A stretch of 64,000 nt of DNA, taken from assembly GCA_947379755.1 (NCBI GenBank), contig CANCOC010000001.1:38830-102829 (forward strand), in the 5' to 3' direction. Positions 8,383 to 17,239 of the stretch are shown here, one piece after another; positions within the stretch are counted from its first letter, which is position 1; every line of letters begins with the position of its first letter. The stretch is from Alcaligenaceae bacterium. Its GTDB lineage: Bacteria > Pseudomonadota > Gammaproteobacteria > Burkholderiales > Burkholderiaceae_B. The notes beneath the pieces were generated by a model. The model did no database searches and was not told where the DNA came from. It saw nothing but the letters and a program-made list of their open reading frames with translations. The position numbers and the translations under genes are program-made.

Positions 8383-9666
8383 TTACTTCAGCAGCCCTGC
8401 ACTTCTTGGCAATGCAAGCGACAGATCAGGGATCGTAATGATAAGCATCAGACCAAAAAGTAACGCACAGATATATGGCCAGTAACACTTGAAGTGCTGC
8501 CAGACACCGACCTGCGCAAACTTAAGCGCCATGAGCAGACCAACGCCCATTGGTGGTAAAAACAAACCGATTCCAACGGCTGCGGTCTGAACGATATCAA
8601 AGTGAATGGGATGAATTCCAATTTTTACTGCAATGGGATACACCACTGGAATCAACACGACTGCTGCAGGTAAACCCTCAAGCACCATTCCGAACAACAT
8701 CGTGATCATGGCTACGCCAAGCAGGAAGGTCCAGTGGTACACAGCCAGAGGTTGAAGGACGTCAGCCAACAGTTTGGGCACTCCCGACACTCCCAGAATA
8801 TATTGAAATACTGTCGCCACTGCCAGCAGAAACACAACACTCGCCGTTGTCACACCACTTTGATAGGCGATCGTACATACTTCACGCCAAGGAAGATTCT
8901 TGTAGTAAAACTTCGCAGCAAGCAAGGAATACAAGGCTACGATTGCGCCCGCCTCGGTAGCCGTGAAAGCACCCAGATAAAAGCCACCCAGAATCACAAC
9001 TGGAATCACCATGGGTACCGCTGCATTTTTAGCTGCAGCCATCAATCTCTTGAAGCTTGGGCGTGAGTCTTTTGGCCAACCCAGGATGTGAGCCTGAATC
9101 AGGACCAACACACACAGGCACACTCCAATCACCGCAGCGGGAACAAAACCGGCCAGGAACAAAGTCACAGCGGACTGATTTGTGACGGCTGAAATCACAA
9201 TCATAAAGATGGCTGGAGGAACCAGCATACCCATCGCAGTTCCTGCCGCGATGAGTGAGGCCGCATCTTCTGCACGGTAACCTGACTTTTTTAACGAAGG
9301 CATAAAAGCACTGCTCAACGCAGAAACCTCAGCCATCTTGGAGCCGCAAATATCGGAAAAGAAATACGACACCACAATGACTGACATACCCAGCCCGCCT
9401 CGCAACCAGCCCACCAGGGCGCGCGCAAGCTCAACCAGGGCATGGGACATGCCACAGCGCTCCATGACGCTTCCGGCAAACACAAAGCATGGGATCGCAA
9501 GCAACACCCAGCTTTGTGAAGCAGAAACAATGCTGGCGCCTAACTGTTGCAATGGGTAATCACCTACCCACAACCCAAACACAGCCGAAATTCCAAGTGA
9601 AAATACAATCGGCAGTGAAATCAATAACGCACCGACAAAAACAAGACCCATCAGAACTAAGACCAT
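8383..9666 (-). CDS. dctM: TRAP transporter large permease
   Basis: This is the large membrane subunit of a TRAP carboxylate transporter, 427 residues with about 12 helices of the ion-transporter superfamily. The start at 9666 is chosen over one 69 bases upstream because it begins MVLVLMGLVFVGALL, leaves one base after the DctQ stop, and has AGGTGGG suitably placed inside the dctQ end. Family features include the GLGMSVIVVSYFFSDICGSK segment and GTAMGMLVPPAIFMIVI. It works with the adjacent DctQ and the DctP receptor, driven by a sodium or proton gradient. Confidence 0.92.
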   Translation of the reverse strand: MVLVLMGLVFVGALLISLPIVFSLGISAVFGLWVGDYPLQQLGASIVSASQSWVLLAIPCFVFAGSVMERCGMSHALVELARALVGWLRGGLGMSVIVVSYFFSDICGSKMAEVSALSSAFMPSLKKSGYRAEDAASLIAAGTAMGMLVPPAIFMIVISAVTNQSAVTLFLAGFVPAAVIGVCLCVLVLIQAHILGWPKDSRPSFKRLMAAAKNAAVPMVIPVVILGGFYLGAFTATEAGAIVALYSLLAAKFYYKNLPWREVCTIAYQSGVTTASVVFLLAVATVFQYILGVSGVPKLLADVLQPLAVYHWTFLLGVAMITMLFGMVLEGLPAAVVLIPVVYPIAVKIGIHPIHFDIVQTAAVGIGLFLPPMGVGLLMALKFAQVGVWQHFKCYWPYICALLFGLMLIITIPDLSLALPRSAGLLK

Positions 9667-9667
9667 A

Positions 9668-10180
9668 TCAATGCCCACCTGTGTGATTGATTGGGTATCC
9701 CTGGGTATGGATCTGACGCACATTGTTACCTGCATGAAAAACCATCAAGATGCCACCGACGGTTGCAGAAACATAAAACAACCCGAGGCTGATTTCTAAC
9801 GCAGGTGAAGACAGACTACTGTTCAGGATTGTCAACTTGAAGCAAATCCATGCAACAAGCCCACCAAACCCGGCAATCACCAGTTGATTAAAGGTTGCCA
9901 TGCGTCGCTGCGTTTTTTCGCTTAACCGGTGTGTGAATACGTTGAGCGAAAAGTGGCTGTGCTCCCCGACTCCCAGGGCAGCACCAATCATCACCAGCCA
10001 GGTCAACGCCAGCTCACCAACCTCTTCGACCCAAAAAAAGTTAATCGGGTCAACATCGATCCAGTCTGTGATTGGCAGCATGATGTAGCGTAAAAAAACA
10101 CCACACAACATGACTGCAATCGCAAATAGAACCAGAAAGCCAACGATAAATTTTGGACCTGCCGTGACTAAGCGTTTCAT
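9668..10180 (-). CDS. dctQ: TRAP transporter small permease
   Basis: This is the 170-residue, four-helix small subunit of the TRAP transporter. The chosen start at 10180 gives MKRLVTAGPKFIVGFLVLF and sits one base after the DctP stop. A longer frame reaching 10288 would overlap dctP deeply and adds only polar residues. WVEEVGELALTWLVMIGAALGVGEHSHFSLNVF is the typical DctQ core. DctP, DctQ and DctM are spaced by one base each, so they are one translationally coupled operon. Confidence 0.9.
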   Translation of the reverse strand: MKRLVTAGPKFIVGFLVLFAIAVMLCGVFLRYIMLPITDWIDVDPINFFWVEEVGELALTWLVMIGAALGVGEHSHFSLNVFTHRLSEKTQRRMATFNQLVIAGFGGLVAWICFKLTILNSSLSSPALEISLGLFYVSATVGGILMVFHAGNNVRQIHTQGYPINHTGGH

Positions 10181-10181
10181 A

Positions 10182-11216
10182 CTAACGGCTCGCCACAATA
10201 TCGTCCCACAGGGCGCCGTACTGCTTTTGATACTGCGGCCAGATTTTTTGTTGCGCAAGTGCCTTGAAGGGTCCAAGATCCGGGGCATTGACCTTCATCC
10301 CCAGGGGCTCCAGGATTCGTTTCGCTGCAGCCAGGTTATCAACCTCTTCGGTTATTTTACGCACCACACCCTGTGCTTCGCGTCCAGTGTCCAGGATCAT
10401 TTTTTGCTGTTCAGGCCGCAGCGCATTCCACATGCCAAGGTTCATGGCTACCAGTGTCGCACCGTAATTATGGTATGTCATAGAAAAATACTTCGACACC
10501 TCATAGGCTTTCAACGGCACCATATTGACGACGGGCAAATCGGCACCGTCAATCACGCCTTGTTGTGCAGCCGTGATGACTTCTGACCATGCCAGAGGAA
10601 CTGCAACGCCACCCAGTCCATTGACGCAGTCGGCAAATACTTTGGATGGCTGGACGCGAACCTTAATGCCGCGCAAGTCTTTAGGCTGTTCGATTGGACG
10701 CTTGTTGAGCCAGAAATGCCTGAATCCATAGTCATAAAAATAGATGACTTTAACGCCGTATTTTTCCTGAAAAATTTTGTCGAGCTGATCACCAACCTTG
10801 CCATTCAAAATCGAATAAGCCTGGTTATAGTTGCTGATCAGATAAGACACAATGAAGGCACCCATCTCAGGGAACAAACTTGCGGCAGCACCAGCAGGCG
10901 AACCCATAGCAATGTTGCCTGACTTGACGGCATTCATGACTTCAATTTCTTTGGTTAACAGTGTGGCGCCCTGGAACTCGGCAGCAATTTCACCGTTGGA
11001 CCTTGCCGAGAGTTCTTTGGCAAACCAGTCCATCGAAACCGAACCCGACTCAGGCAAAGGGTTCATGTGCGCCACAATCATTTTCTGCGACTTTGCCTGC
11101 GCGAACACAGGTGCCTGACCAGAGGCAAGAATCCCGGCAAGACCGCCTGCTCCCTGCAAAATTTTACGTCTGGGCAATATAAATGGCGTACCTTCAATGC
11201 GTGAGTCTTTGCTCAT
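10182..11216 (-). CDS. dctP: TRAP transporter substrate-binding protein
   Basis: This is a periplasmic DctP-type receptor of about 344 residues. The start at 11216 has GAGGAGA upstream. The N-terminus has PRRKILQGAGGLAGILASG, which looks like a twin-arginine or Sec leader cleaved near QAPVFAQA. Family motifs are EVMNAVKSGNIAMGSPAG, LRGIKVRVQPSKVFADCVNGLGG (the conserved Arg that binds the ligand carboxylate) and PLAWSEVITAAQQGVIDGADLP. The ligand should be an organic acid. The context of reductase, hydrolase and dioxygenase genes suggests an aromatic or substituted carboxylate, by inference. Confidence 0.92.
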   Translation of the reverse strand: MSKDSRIEGTPFILPRRKILQGAGGLAGILASGQAPVFAQAKSQKMIVAHMNPLPESGSVSMDWFAKELSARSNGEIAAEFQGATLLTKEIEVMNAVKSGNIAMGSPAGAAASLFPEMGAFIVSYLISNYNQAYSILNGKVGDQLDKIFQEKYGVKVIYFYDYGFRHFWLNKRPIEQPKDLRGIKVRVQPSKVFADCVNGLGGVAVPLAWSEVITAAQQGVIDGADLPVVNMVPLKAYEVSKYFSMTYHNYGATLVAMNLGMWNALRPEQQKMILDTGREAQGVVRKITEEVDNLAAAKRILEPLGMKVNAPDLGPFKALAQQKIWPQYQKQYGALWDDIVASR

Positions 11217-11442
11217 GTTGTGTCTCCTCGGATTTATCAAACCAAGACCTTATATATGGTCTTGTTTATATTTTTATTGAGAAACTATATATCTTTATTT
11301 ACAGAAAAGGCAAAAAACTTACCTTCTCCGCATACAACGCGTGACGCGCCCCAGACTGCATAGCGTCAATCCAACTGCAATCTAATGTCTGAATTAAATT
11401 GCAAGTGTCTGGCGGCGATAGTGACATGCGACGAATTGAATC

Positions 11443-12306
11443 TTAAAAATCAAATAATGCCGACGGATTATCGACCAGAATTTTTTTGCGTACCGCTGCG
11501 TCCGGCGCCCAGTCGCCAAGCAAGTCAAACAGATCTGTTGTGTTGGGCATTTTGCCCTTGAACGCCACGTGTGGCCAATCGCTCCCCCACAGAATACGAT
11601 CAGCGTGTTCCTGTACAAGTCTGTGTGCAAAGGGTAGCAAGTCCTGATATGGAGGCGTGCATTCGGACTGTCGATAAGAGGCTGTAAATTTCACCCAGCA
11701 CTTACCCCCTTTCAGCAAGCGAAGCAGCGCTTGAAATGCTGGCTGCTCAAGTCCACCGTCTGTCGGTTTCACGAAACCCATATGATCAATCACAATATCG
11801 GAAGCGAGCCTGGCCAAACGAGACTCGAGCGCAACAAGATCATAAGATTTAAGCAAGAGCTGGATATGCCAACCCATCTCTTTGGCTCGAACCGAAAATG
11901 ATTCCAGCGTATGCAATGGCAATCCGCCACGATGAGCAAGAATGAAGCGGACTCCACGAGCGCCCCCCTCATGAAGACGAGCCATCTCAGCATCCGGTGT
12001 CTCATATGGAACCACGACAATCACGCGTGCAGGCATTCCCAATGCTTGTGCAGCATCCATCGCGCAACGGTTATCTGTTCCGTACACACTGGGCTGAATA
12101 ATGACCGCACGCTGTATGCCAATGGCATCAAACTGTGCACGACAACTTGCGGGCAATGCATCAGGCGGTGTGTATTCACGATCAGCAATGTAGGGAAAGC
12201 GACTTGCAGGCCCAAGAACATGAAAGTGCGTGTCTGTTGCCAAAGCAGGAACAACCAGTCGTGAAGCTTTCAAAGCCAGGTCTGGGCCCGCACATAAGTC
12301 TGTCAT
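11443..12306 (-). CDS. Amidohydrolase, PDC-lactonase-like TIM barrel
   Basis: This 287-residue cytosolic protein belongs to the amidohydrolase-2 family. It has the N-terminal DTHFHVLG motif (around residues 20-27), DYTPP-like loop residues, SVYGTDNRCAMDAAQ, a VIDHMGF metal/substrate loop at about 195 and the C-terminal LWGSDWPHVAFKGKMPNTTDL. This set resembles 2-pyrone-4,6-dicarboxylate lactonase and related 4-oxalomesaconate-type hydrolases of aromatic ring-cleavage pathways. It precedes dctP by 226 bases on the same strand and probably hydrolyses an intermediate of the imported acid. Confidence 0.85.
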   Translation of the reverse strand: MTDLCAGPDLALKASRLVVPALATDTHFHVLGPASRFPYIADREYTPPDALPASCRAQFDAIGIQRAVIIQPSVYGTDNRCAMDAAQALGMPARVIVVVPYETPDAEMARLHEGGARGVRFILAHRGGLPLHTLESFSVRAKEMGWHIQLLLKSYDLVALESRLARLASDIVIDHMGFVKPTDGGLEQPAFQALLRLLKGGKCWVKFTASYRQSECTPPYQDLLPFAHRLVQEHADRILWGSDWPHVAFKGKMPNTTDLFDLLGDWAPDAAVRKKILVDNPSALFDF

Positions 12307-12431
12307 GGTCTGTTGTCTCTAGTTTTTTAATTTTTTTGAGTATTCCGAAAACTAGCATACAACCGACCATATCACTCAGTCATTTTTTAGAGTGCCTCTG
12401 ATTTTTTGGAAAAAAAATTAAAGCAGCAACG

Positions 12432-13058
12432 CTATTTCAACGCGACTGCAAACCCTCTTTGAACGGCAGGTCTGGCCATCATCGTTTCAAACCACCGTTT
12501 GACATTCGGGTAATCCATGAGATCAACCTGATGCCTTTGATGCCTCCACGCCCAGCCCAGGATTGCAAAATCAGCAATCGATACCTCGCCAGCAAAGAAT
12601 GCATGCGTGGCAAGACGCTGATCCATCACACCGTACAGTCGGCGTGTTTCATTCAAAAACCTCTTTAAACCGTAGCGCTGATCGTCTTCACTGGACAAAC
12701 CAATAAAGTGATGTGCCTGACCTGGCATCGGACCAAAACCACCCACTTGAAACATCAGCCATTCATAAACTGGTATGCGTGCAGACAGCTCCACCGGCAG
12801 GAACTTTCCTGTCTTTTCTGCCAGATAGAGCAAAATCGCTCCGGACTCAAACACGCTGACCGTCTTGCCTTGCGGTCCATCGGTATCAACAATTGCAGGA
12901 ATTTTATTATTTGGACTGATTGTTAAAAAGTCAGGTTTGAACTGCTCGTCCTTGGTGATGTCGACAGGTGTGACACGATAGGACAGATCCATTTCTTCAA
13001 GTGCAACTGAAATTTTTCGGGCGTTTGGTGTGTCAAAGGAAAACAGCTGAATGGTCAT
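12432..13058 (-). CDS. Glutathione S-transferase, YfcG/YghU-like
   Basis: This 208-residue protein has an N-terminal thioredoxin fold with FDTPNARKISVALEEM and the glutathione site SPNNKIPAIVDTDG followed by VFESGAILLYLAEKTG (about residues 49-82). An all-helical C-terminal domain follows with FAGEVSIADFAILGW. This arrangement matches the Nu-class YfcG/YghU enzymes, which reduce disulfides or peroxides or act on electrophiles. It sits 67 bases downstream of the old yellow enzyme gene. The pair suits detoxification of electrophilic intermediates. Confidence 0.9.
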   Translation of the reverse strand: MTIQLFSFDTPNARKISVALEEMDLSYRVTPVDITKDEQFKPDFLTISPNNKIPAIVDTDGPQGKTVSVFESGAILLYLAEKTGKFLPVELSARIPVYEWLMFQVGGFGPMPGQAHHFIGLSSEDDQRYGLKRFLNETRRLYGVMDQRLATHAFFAGEVSIADFAILGWAWRHQRHQVDLMDYPNVKRWFETMMARPAVQRGFAVALK

Positions 13059-13125
13059 GATCAGACTTTTAAGGTAAATGAATCGGATGAAATCATTTCA
13101 TCCGTTCACTATAACGGAGCGAGCC

Positions 13126-14250
13126 TTAAAGGGCAGGATAATCAATGTATCCAACCGGACCAGGCGTGTAAAACGTCTGGGGATGAGGCGCGTTGAGCGC
13201 TGCGTCCAGCTTCAGTCTCTGCACCAGGTCAGGATTTGAAATAAACAGACGACCAAAGGCGACTGCATCCGCACGCCCTGTCTCCACCGCCTCGATCGCC
13301 ATCGCGCGGTCATAACCATTGTTGGCGATATACACCCCTTTAAACGTGGTTCGTGCCCAGCCAAAGTCAAAACCAGGCACGTCACGTGGACCTCCCGTGG
13401 CGCCCTCGATGAAATGAATGAAGGCGATGCCACGTTTGTTTAACTCTTGCACCAGATACCCGAACACAGCCTGCGGATCGGTGTCCGACAGGTCATTGGC
13501 CGGCGTCACTGGAGACAGGCGGATACCAACTCGCCCGGCACCGATTTCCGCGATGGTCGCATCCACCACCTCAAGTGCAAAACGACAACGATTTTCAATC
13601 GAACCACCATACTGATCCGTACGCTGATTCGCACCGTCGCGCAGGAACTGATCAATCAGATAGCCATTCGCACCATGGATTTCAATACCATCAAAGCCGG
13701 CACGTATGGCGTTGGCCGCTCCGCGTCGGTATTCGTTCACCACTTCATGAATTTCTTCGAGTGACAGGGCATGCGGAATGGGTGCATCCACCTTGCCGCC
13801 ATGCGTATAGGCCACGATATGAGGCTGGATCGCAGAGGGCGCGAGAGGTTGAGCGCCACCGATGAGATCAGGATGTGTGACGCGACCGACGTGCCAGATC
13901 TGCGCAACGATTTTGGAACCCGCCTCATGTACCGCACGTGTAATGGGTTTCCAGCCTTCGACCTGCTCGTCCGAATAGATCCCTGGCGTAGCCATATAAC
14001 CCTTTCCAAGGGGCGATACCTGTGTGCCTTCGCTGATAATAAGACCTGCGCCACTGCGTTGACGGTAGTACTCGATATTCATCTCGCTACCAGGCACATC
14101 ACCTGACGGCTCATCAGCACGACTGCGCGTCAGGGGAGCCATCACAACCCGGTTAGTCACTTCAATGTCGCCAATACGCAAAGGCTGGAACAGTTTCAGA
14201 CTGTCTGCCTGAAGTGTATCGGCGACCTGATTAGGTAAAGGAGCATTCAT
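13126..14250 (-). CDS. Old yellow enzyme family alkene reductase, NemA-like
   Basis: This 374-residue FMN flavoenzyme reduces activated double bonds, nitroesters or maleimides with NAD(P)H. It begins with LFQPLRIGDIEVTNRVVMAPLTRSRAD and includes EIHGANGYLIDQFLRDGANQRTDQYGGSIENR around residues 190-225, where the His and Asn bind the carbonyl or nitro group. The C-terminal ADAVAFGRLFISNPDLV binds the FMN phosphate. It is divergent from the LysR regulator at 14370, an arrangement typical of an inducible, LysR-controlled reductase. Confidence 0.93.
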   Translation of the reverse strand: MNAPLPNQVADTLQADSLKLFQPLRIGDIEVTNRVVMAPLTRSRADEPSGDVPGSEMNIEYYRQRSGAGLIISEGTQVSPLGKGYMATPGIYSDEQVEGWKPITRAVHEAGSKIVAQIWHVGRVTHPDLIGGAQPLAPSAIQPHIVAYTHGGKVDAPIPHALSLEEIHEVVNEYRRGAANAIRAGFDGIEIHGANGYLIDQFLRDGANQRTDQYGGSIENRCRFALEVVDATIAEIGAGRVGIRLSPVTPANDLSDTDPQAVFGYLVQELNKRGIAFIHFIEGATGGPRDVPGFDFGWARTTFKGVYIANNGYDRAMAIEAVETGRADAVAFGRLFISNPDLVQRLKLDAALNAPHPQTFYTPGPVGYIDYPAL

Positions 14251-14300
14251 ATTCTGGATTCCTGTTTCAATGAATTGTCATTAGATTAGCCATTGTGAGC

Positions 14301-14313
14301 ATTCCTGCAGAAT
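14301..14313. promoter_or_regulatory. Candidate LysR operator, distal palindrome
   Basis: ATTC-CTGCA-GAAT is an inverted repeat in the 119-base space between the divergent reductase and LysR genes. It resembles the second palindrome at 14344-14358, and their centres are about 44 bases apart, close to four helical turns. LysR tetramers commonly bind two such sites. The assignment is inference. Confidence 0.4.
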
Positions 14314-14343
14314 AGGTATAGACTACAATTTCACATAGTATTT

Positions 14344-14358
14344 ATTCCTATCAGGAAT
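14344..14358. promoter_or_regulatory. Candidate LysR operator, proximal palindrome
   Basis: ATTCC-TATCA-GGAAT is a perfect five-base inverted repeat just upstream of the LysR start. It overlaps the likely ribosome-binding region, so binding here could repress the regulator's own expression. Confidence 0.4.
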
Positions 14359-14369
14359 GGTTGCAACAT

Positions 14370-15293
14370 ATGGATCGTTTACAGCTACTGGAAACCTTTG
14401 TCCGAGTGGTCGATGCAGGCAGTTTCTCTGCAGTGGCACGAGAGGAGCGCACGACCCAGTCCGCAATCAGCAAGCGGGTGCAGGCACTCGAATCAAAAAT
14501 CGGCGTGCTACTACTGGTACGTTCGACTCGCAGCCATTCGCTCACAGAAGCCGGTCAGCTCTACTACGAACGCTGCCGTCAGGTACTGGATACCCTGGAG
14601 GAAGCTCGCATCGAGATTCATCGTGCAGAACATGAAATCAGCGGGGTGTTGCGCGTCGCCGCACCCGTTGCGTTTGGTCGCCTGCACATCGTCCCCAGGC
14701 TTCCCGCGTTTTACGCGCGTTACCCTAAACTCAGACTTCACCTTCAACTCGATGACAACTTTGTCGACCTTGTCGTAGCCGGGATTGACGTAGCGTTCCG
14801 TGTGGGCGAGCTCAAAGATAGCCGACTCGTCGCCCGTCGCATCGGCACGGCACACCGCGCCACTCTGGCCTCTCCTTCATATCTGTCGCAGTTTGGTGAG
14901 CCGCTTCACCCGGACGACCTGCTCAAGCACAACTGCCTTGTCTATACAGGATTGGCCAGCCTCAACGAGTGGGGTTTTCTTGATCCTGACAACCAGCCAC
15001 ACGCCGTACATGTCAACGGCAACTTTGAATCAAATAGTTCGGAGGCAATTCGTCAGGCCGCCTGCGAAGGTCTGGGCATCAGCTACTCGACTGTCTGGAT
15101 TTATGGAGAGGACATACGCGCAGGTCGAGTCAAACCTATCCTGACAAACTTTCGGGCGCAACCCTTGCCGCTCAATGTTGTGTTCCAACCCTCACGACGT
15201 CCATCCCTGAAAGTGAAGAGTTTTGTCGATTATTTTGCCAACGCCTTCAATCAGGATCCTGATATTGCACAGATGCTGGAGGCGCACGAATAG
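14370..15293 (+). CDS. LysR family transcriptional regulator
   Basis: This 307-residue regulator has the usual N-terminal winged helix-turn-helix (MDRLQLLETFVRVVDAGSFSAVAREERTTQSAISKRVQALE). The C-terminal substrate-binding domain contains LRVAAPVAFGRLHIVPRL and a D-V-A-F-R-V-G-E strand. The ATG at 14370 is chosen because LysR proteins start this way; an in-frame TTG at 14361 is the alternative. It belongs to the CrgA/DsdC-like branch common in proteobacteria. Its position opposite the old yellow enzyme gene suggests it controls that gene, and perhaps the run of genes behind it. Confidence 0.92.
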   Translation: MDRLQLLETFVRVVDAGSFSAVAREERTTQSAISKRVQALESKIGVLLLVRSTRSHSLTEAGQLYYERCRQVLDTLEEARIEIHRAEHEISGVLRVAAPVAFGRLHIVPRLPAFYARYPKLRLHLQLDDNFVDLVVAGIDVAFRVGELKDSRLVARRIGTAHRATLASPSYLSQFGEPLHPDDLLKHNCLVYTGLASLNEWGFLDPDNQPHAVHVNGNFESNSSEAIRQAACEGLGISYSTVWIYGEDIRAGRVKPILTNFRAQPLPLNVVFQPSRRPSLKVKSFVDYFANAFNQDPDIAQMLEAHE

Positions 15294-15296
15294 CAA

Positions 15297-15312
15297 GCCG
15301 GCGAAAGCCGGC
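15297..15312. terminator. GC-rich hairpin between convergent genes
   Basis: GCCGGC-GAAA-GCCGGC forms a perfect six-base stem with a GAAA loop, three bases after the LysR stop and eight bases from the stop of the opposing transferase gene. T tracts are weak on both sides, so it is a probable bidirectional terminator of moderate strength. Confidence 0.55.
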
Positions 15313-15320
15313 GTGAAACA

Positions 15321-16067
15321 TTATTCGAATGCGCAGGCAGCAGTCAGCACATAATGATCCGTCGCGGACACAAAAATATCGCCCACGATTAAACGACCAG
15401 ATATCTTGAATTGCAATTTATCAGAAAAATATATTTCGACTTCCCGCATATCCACAAAGTCTTTCAAATAAAAACTCAGGGCTTTGATGACCGACTCTTT
15501 AATGCTGAACAAAAGCAAAGCCGGGTCGACTGAAACACTACAATGCTGCATCACCGCCAATTCATCAGGTCTGGTCATAAAAATGGAAAGTAAATCCTCC
15601 ATTTTTTCAGTTCGCGCAGACCTTGCCACGAGATCAATACCAATGCCCGCAAAGCAGCCGGCTTCTTTTCGGACAAGCGCAACGGCGCACAATCCCGCAT
15701 CATGGGTGATGGTGCCGAGCACCGTATCAGGCCAGAGTGGATTTCTCAGTCTGCCCATCAAAATCGGAGCCTGCGGTAAACCAAAAAACTGTAACCCTTG
15801 CCTGGCAAGCCATCGGCCCGTCGAGAACTCTTGCTGACGGCTGTGAATCGCGTTGGCCACCAACGCCTGCTCAGAGGGCGGCATCGGATGTGCCATGATT
15901 TGCGCAGCGCGCGTAAAGGCATGTTCGAACCATTGCGCCAGGCAAGACTCGACATGTTCAACTTCACGACTGAAATCAATCGTGGCAAGCATGCCTGATG
16001 ACAGTGGACTCACACCCTGGCTCCTGTTCGTTTTGTGAACTGACTCGCATTTTACGCTGCAGCCCAA
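15321..16067 (-). CDS. 4'-phosphopantetheinyl transferase, Sfp/AcpS superfamily
   Basis: This 248-residue enzyme transfers phosphopantetheine from coenzyme A to a serine of carrier proteins. The signature is GIGIDLVARSARTEKM (Mg-binding Asp) followed about 45 residues later by LLFSIKESVIKALSF, the F-S-x-K-E-S-x-x-K motif. A TGRWLARQGLQFFGLP region precedes it, as in Sfp/EntD-type proteins. No polyketide, peptide synthetase or siderophore genes are adjacent, so its partner carrier protein is elsewhere. The true start could be the methionine 25 residues in (GMLATIDFSREV). Confidence 0.88.
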   Translation of the reverse strand: MGCSVKCESVHKTNRSQGVSPLSSGMLATIDFSREVEHVESCLAQWFEHAFTRAAQIMAHPMPPSEQALVANAIHSRQQEFSTGRWLARQGLQFFGLPQAPILMGRLRNPLWPDTVLGTITHDAGLCAVALVRKEAGCFAGIGIDLVARSARTEKMEDLLSIFMTRPDELAVMQHCSVSVDPALLLFSIKESVIKALSFYLKDFVDMREVEIYFSDKLQFKISGRLIVGDIFVSATDHYVLTAACAFE

Positions 16068-16227
16068 ACCAAAAACCCGTCCGTCACACCTGATAATTAC
16101 ACACTTGTCAATACAGGTTCATCTGCATACGGACGTGCACAGAATTTATCTGTCGGGACGGTAAACTCAAAAGAGTGGCGATTTACAAAATTATTCAAAA
16201 ACATCCACTCTGCACTGAGGAGCACAG

Positions 16228-17220
16228 ATGCAAAATCATTCTATCCGGAACCCGAGTCGACGCTTAGGTCTGTTCGGCATTCTCTTATTCGCGCTAACCA
16301 GTCTGTCCAATGTACAGGCGCAAGACTACCCCAACAAACCTATACGATTTATTGTTCCCTATTCTGCGGGTACCACGACGGATGTGATCGCCCGCGTCTA
16401 CGCCCAGAAGCTCACCGAAGTACTCGGACAGACAGTCATGGTTGAAAATAAGGCGGGTGCTGGCGGAAACATCGCCTCCGAGTACGTTGCCAGGGCGGCA
16501 CCTGACGGTTACACACTGACCTTTTCTACCAGTGCGACCCACGCCACCAACCCTGCGTTATATGAAAAAGTGAGCTTTGATCCAATCAAGGATTTCACAC
16601 ATATCGCGTTAATGGTTTCGGCCCCGAACATGCTGGTCGTCAACACAAAAATTCCCGTCAACAACATGGCAGAGCTGATTGCCTATGCGAAAGCGAACCC
16701 CGGCAAACTGACCTACATTTCGGCAGGCTCAGGAACCTCTCCACACATGGCGGGCGAACTCCTGAAAACCATGGCGGGCATCGACATTCAACATGTTCCC
16801 TACAAAAATATCACGCAAGGATTTACTGATTTATTTGCGGGAGAAGTGTCAATGACGTTCTATCACGTGCCCGTCATTTATCCGCACGTCAAATCCGGAC
16901 AGCTTAAGGCGCTGGGCGTTGCAACCTCTGAGCGCAGTCCGATTGCACCTGAGGTCCCCCCGATAGGCGATACCGTCAAAGGGTACGACTTGCGCCCGTG
17001 GTGGGGGCTGTCTGGCCCTGCAGGTATGCAGAAAGATGTTGTGGAAAAGCTCTACGCTGCGACCACAACGGTCCTGAGCGACCCAGCCGTTCAAAAGCGA
17101 TTCATTGAACTGGGAATGATCATCACCCCGATGACGACCCAGGAATTCAATGACTTTACTGTGGTCGAGCTCGCAAAGTGGGGCAAGATCGTTCGCGACT
17201 CGGGCGCCAAAGCAAACTGA
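16228..17220 (+). CDS. Bug-family tripartite tricarboxylate receptor
   Basis: This is a 330-residue periplasmic receptor with a signal peptide ending NVQAQDYPNKP. The Bug hallmarks are PIRFIVPYSAGTTTDVIARVYAQKL, MVENKAGAGGNIASEYVARAAPDGYTLTFS and HVPYKNITQGFTDLFAGEVSMTF. It is a second, sequence-distinct Bug protein in this window. It is followed after about 20 bases by the MetE-like gene on the same strand, so the two are probably co-transcribed. The ligand is unknown. Confidence 0.92.
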   Translation: MQNHSIRNPSRRLGLFGILLFALTSLSNVQAQDYPNKPIRFIVPYSAGTTTDVIARVYAQKLTEVLGQTVMVENKAGAGGNIASEYVARAAPDGYTLTFSTSATHATNPALYEKVSFDPIKDFTHIALMVSAPNMLVVNTKIPVNNMAELIAYAKANPGKLTYISAGSGTSPHMAGELLKTMAGIDIQHVPYKNITQGFTDLFAGEVSMTFYHVPVIYPHVKSGQLKALGVATSERSPIAPEVPPIGDTVKGYDLRPWWGLSGPAGMQKDVVEKLYAATTTVLSDPAVQKRFIELGMIITPMTTQEFNDFTVVELAKWGKIVRDSGAKAN

Positions 17221-17239
17221 TTCAAAAATGGTGATGCCT

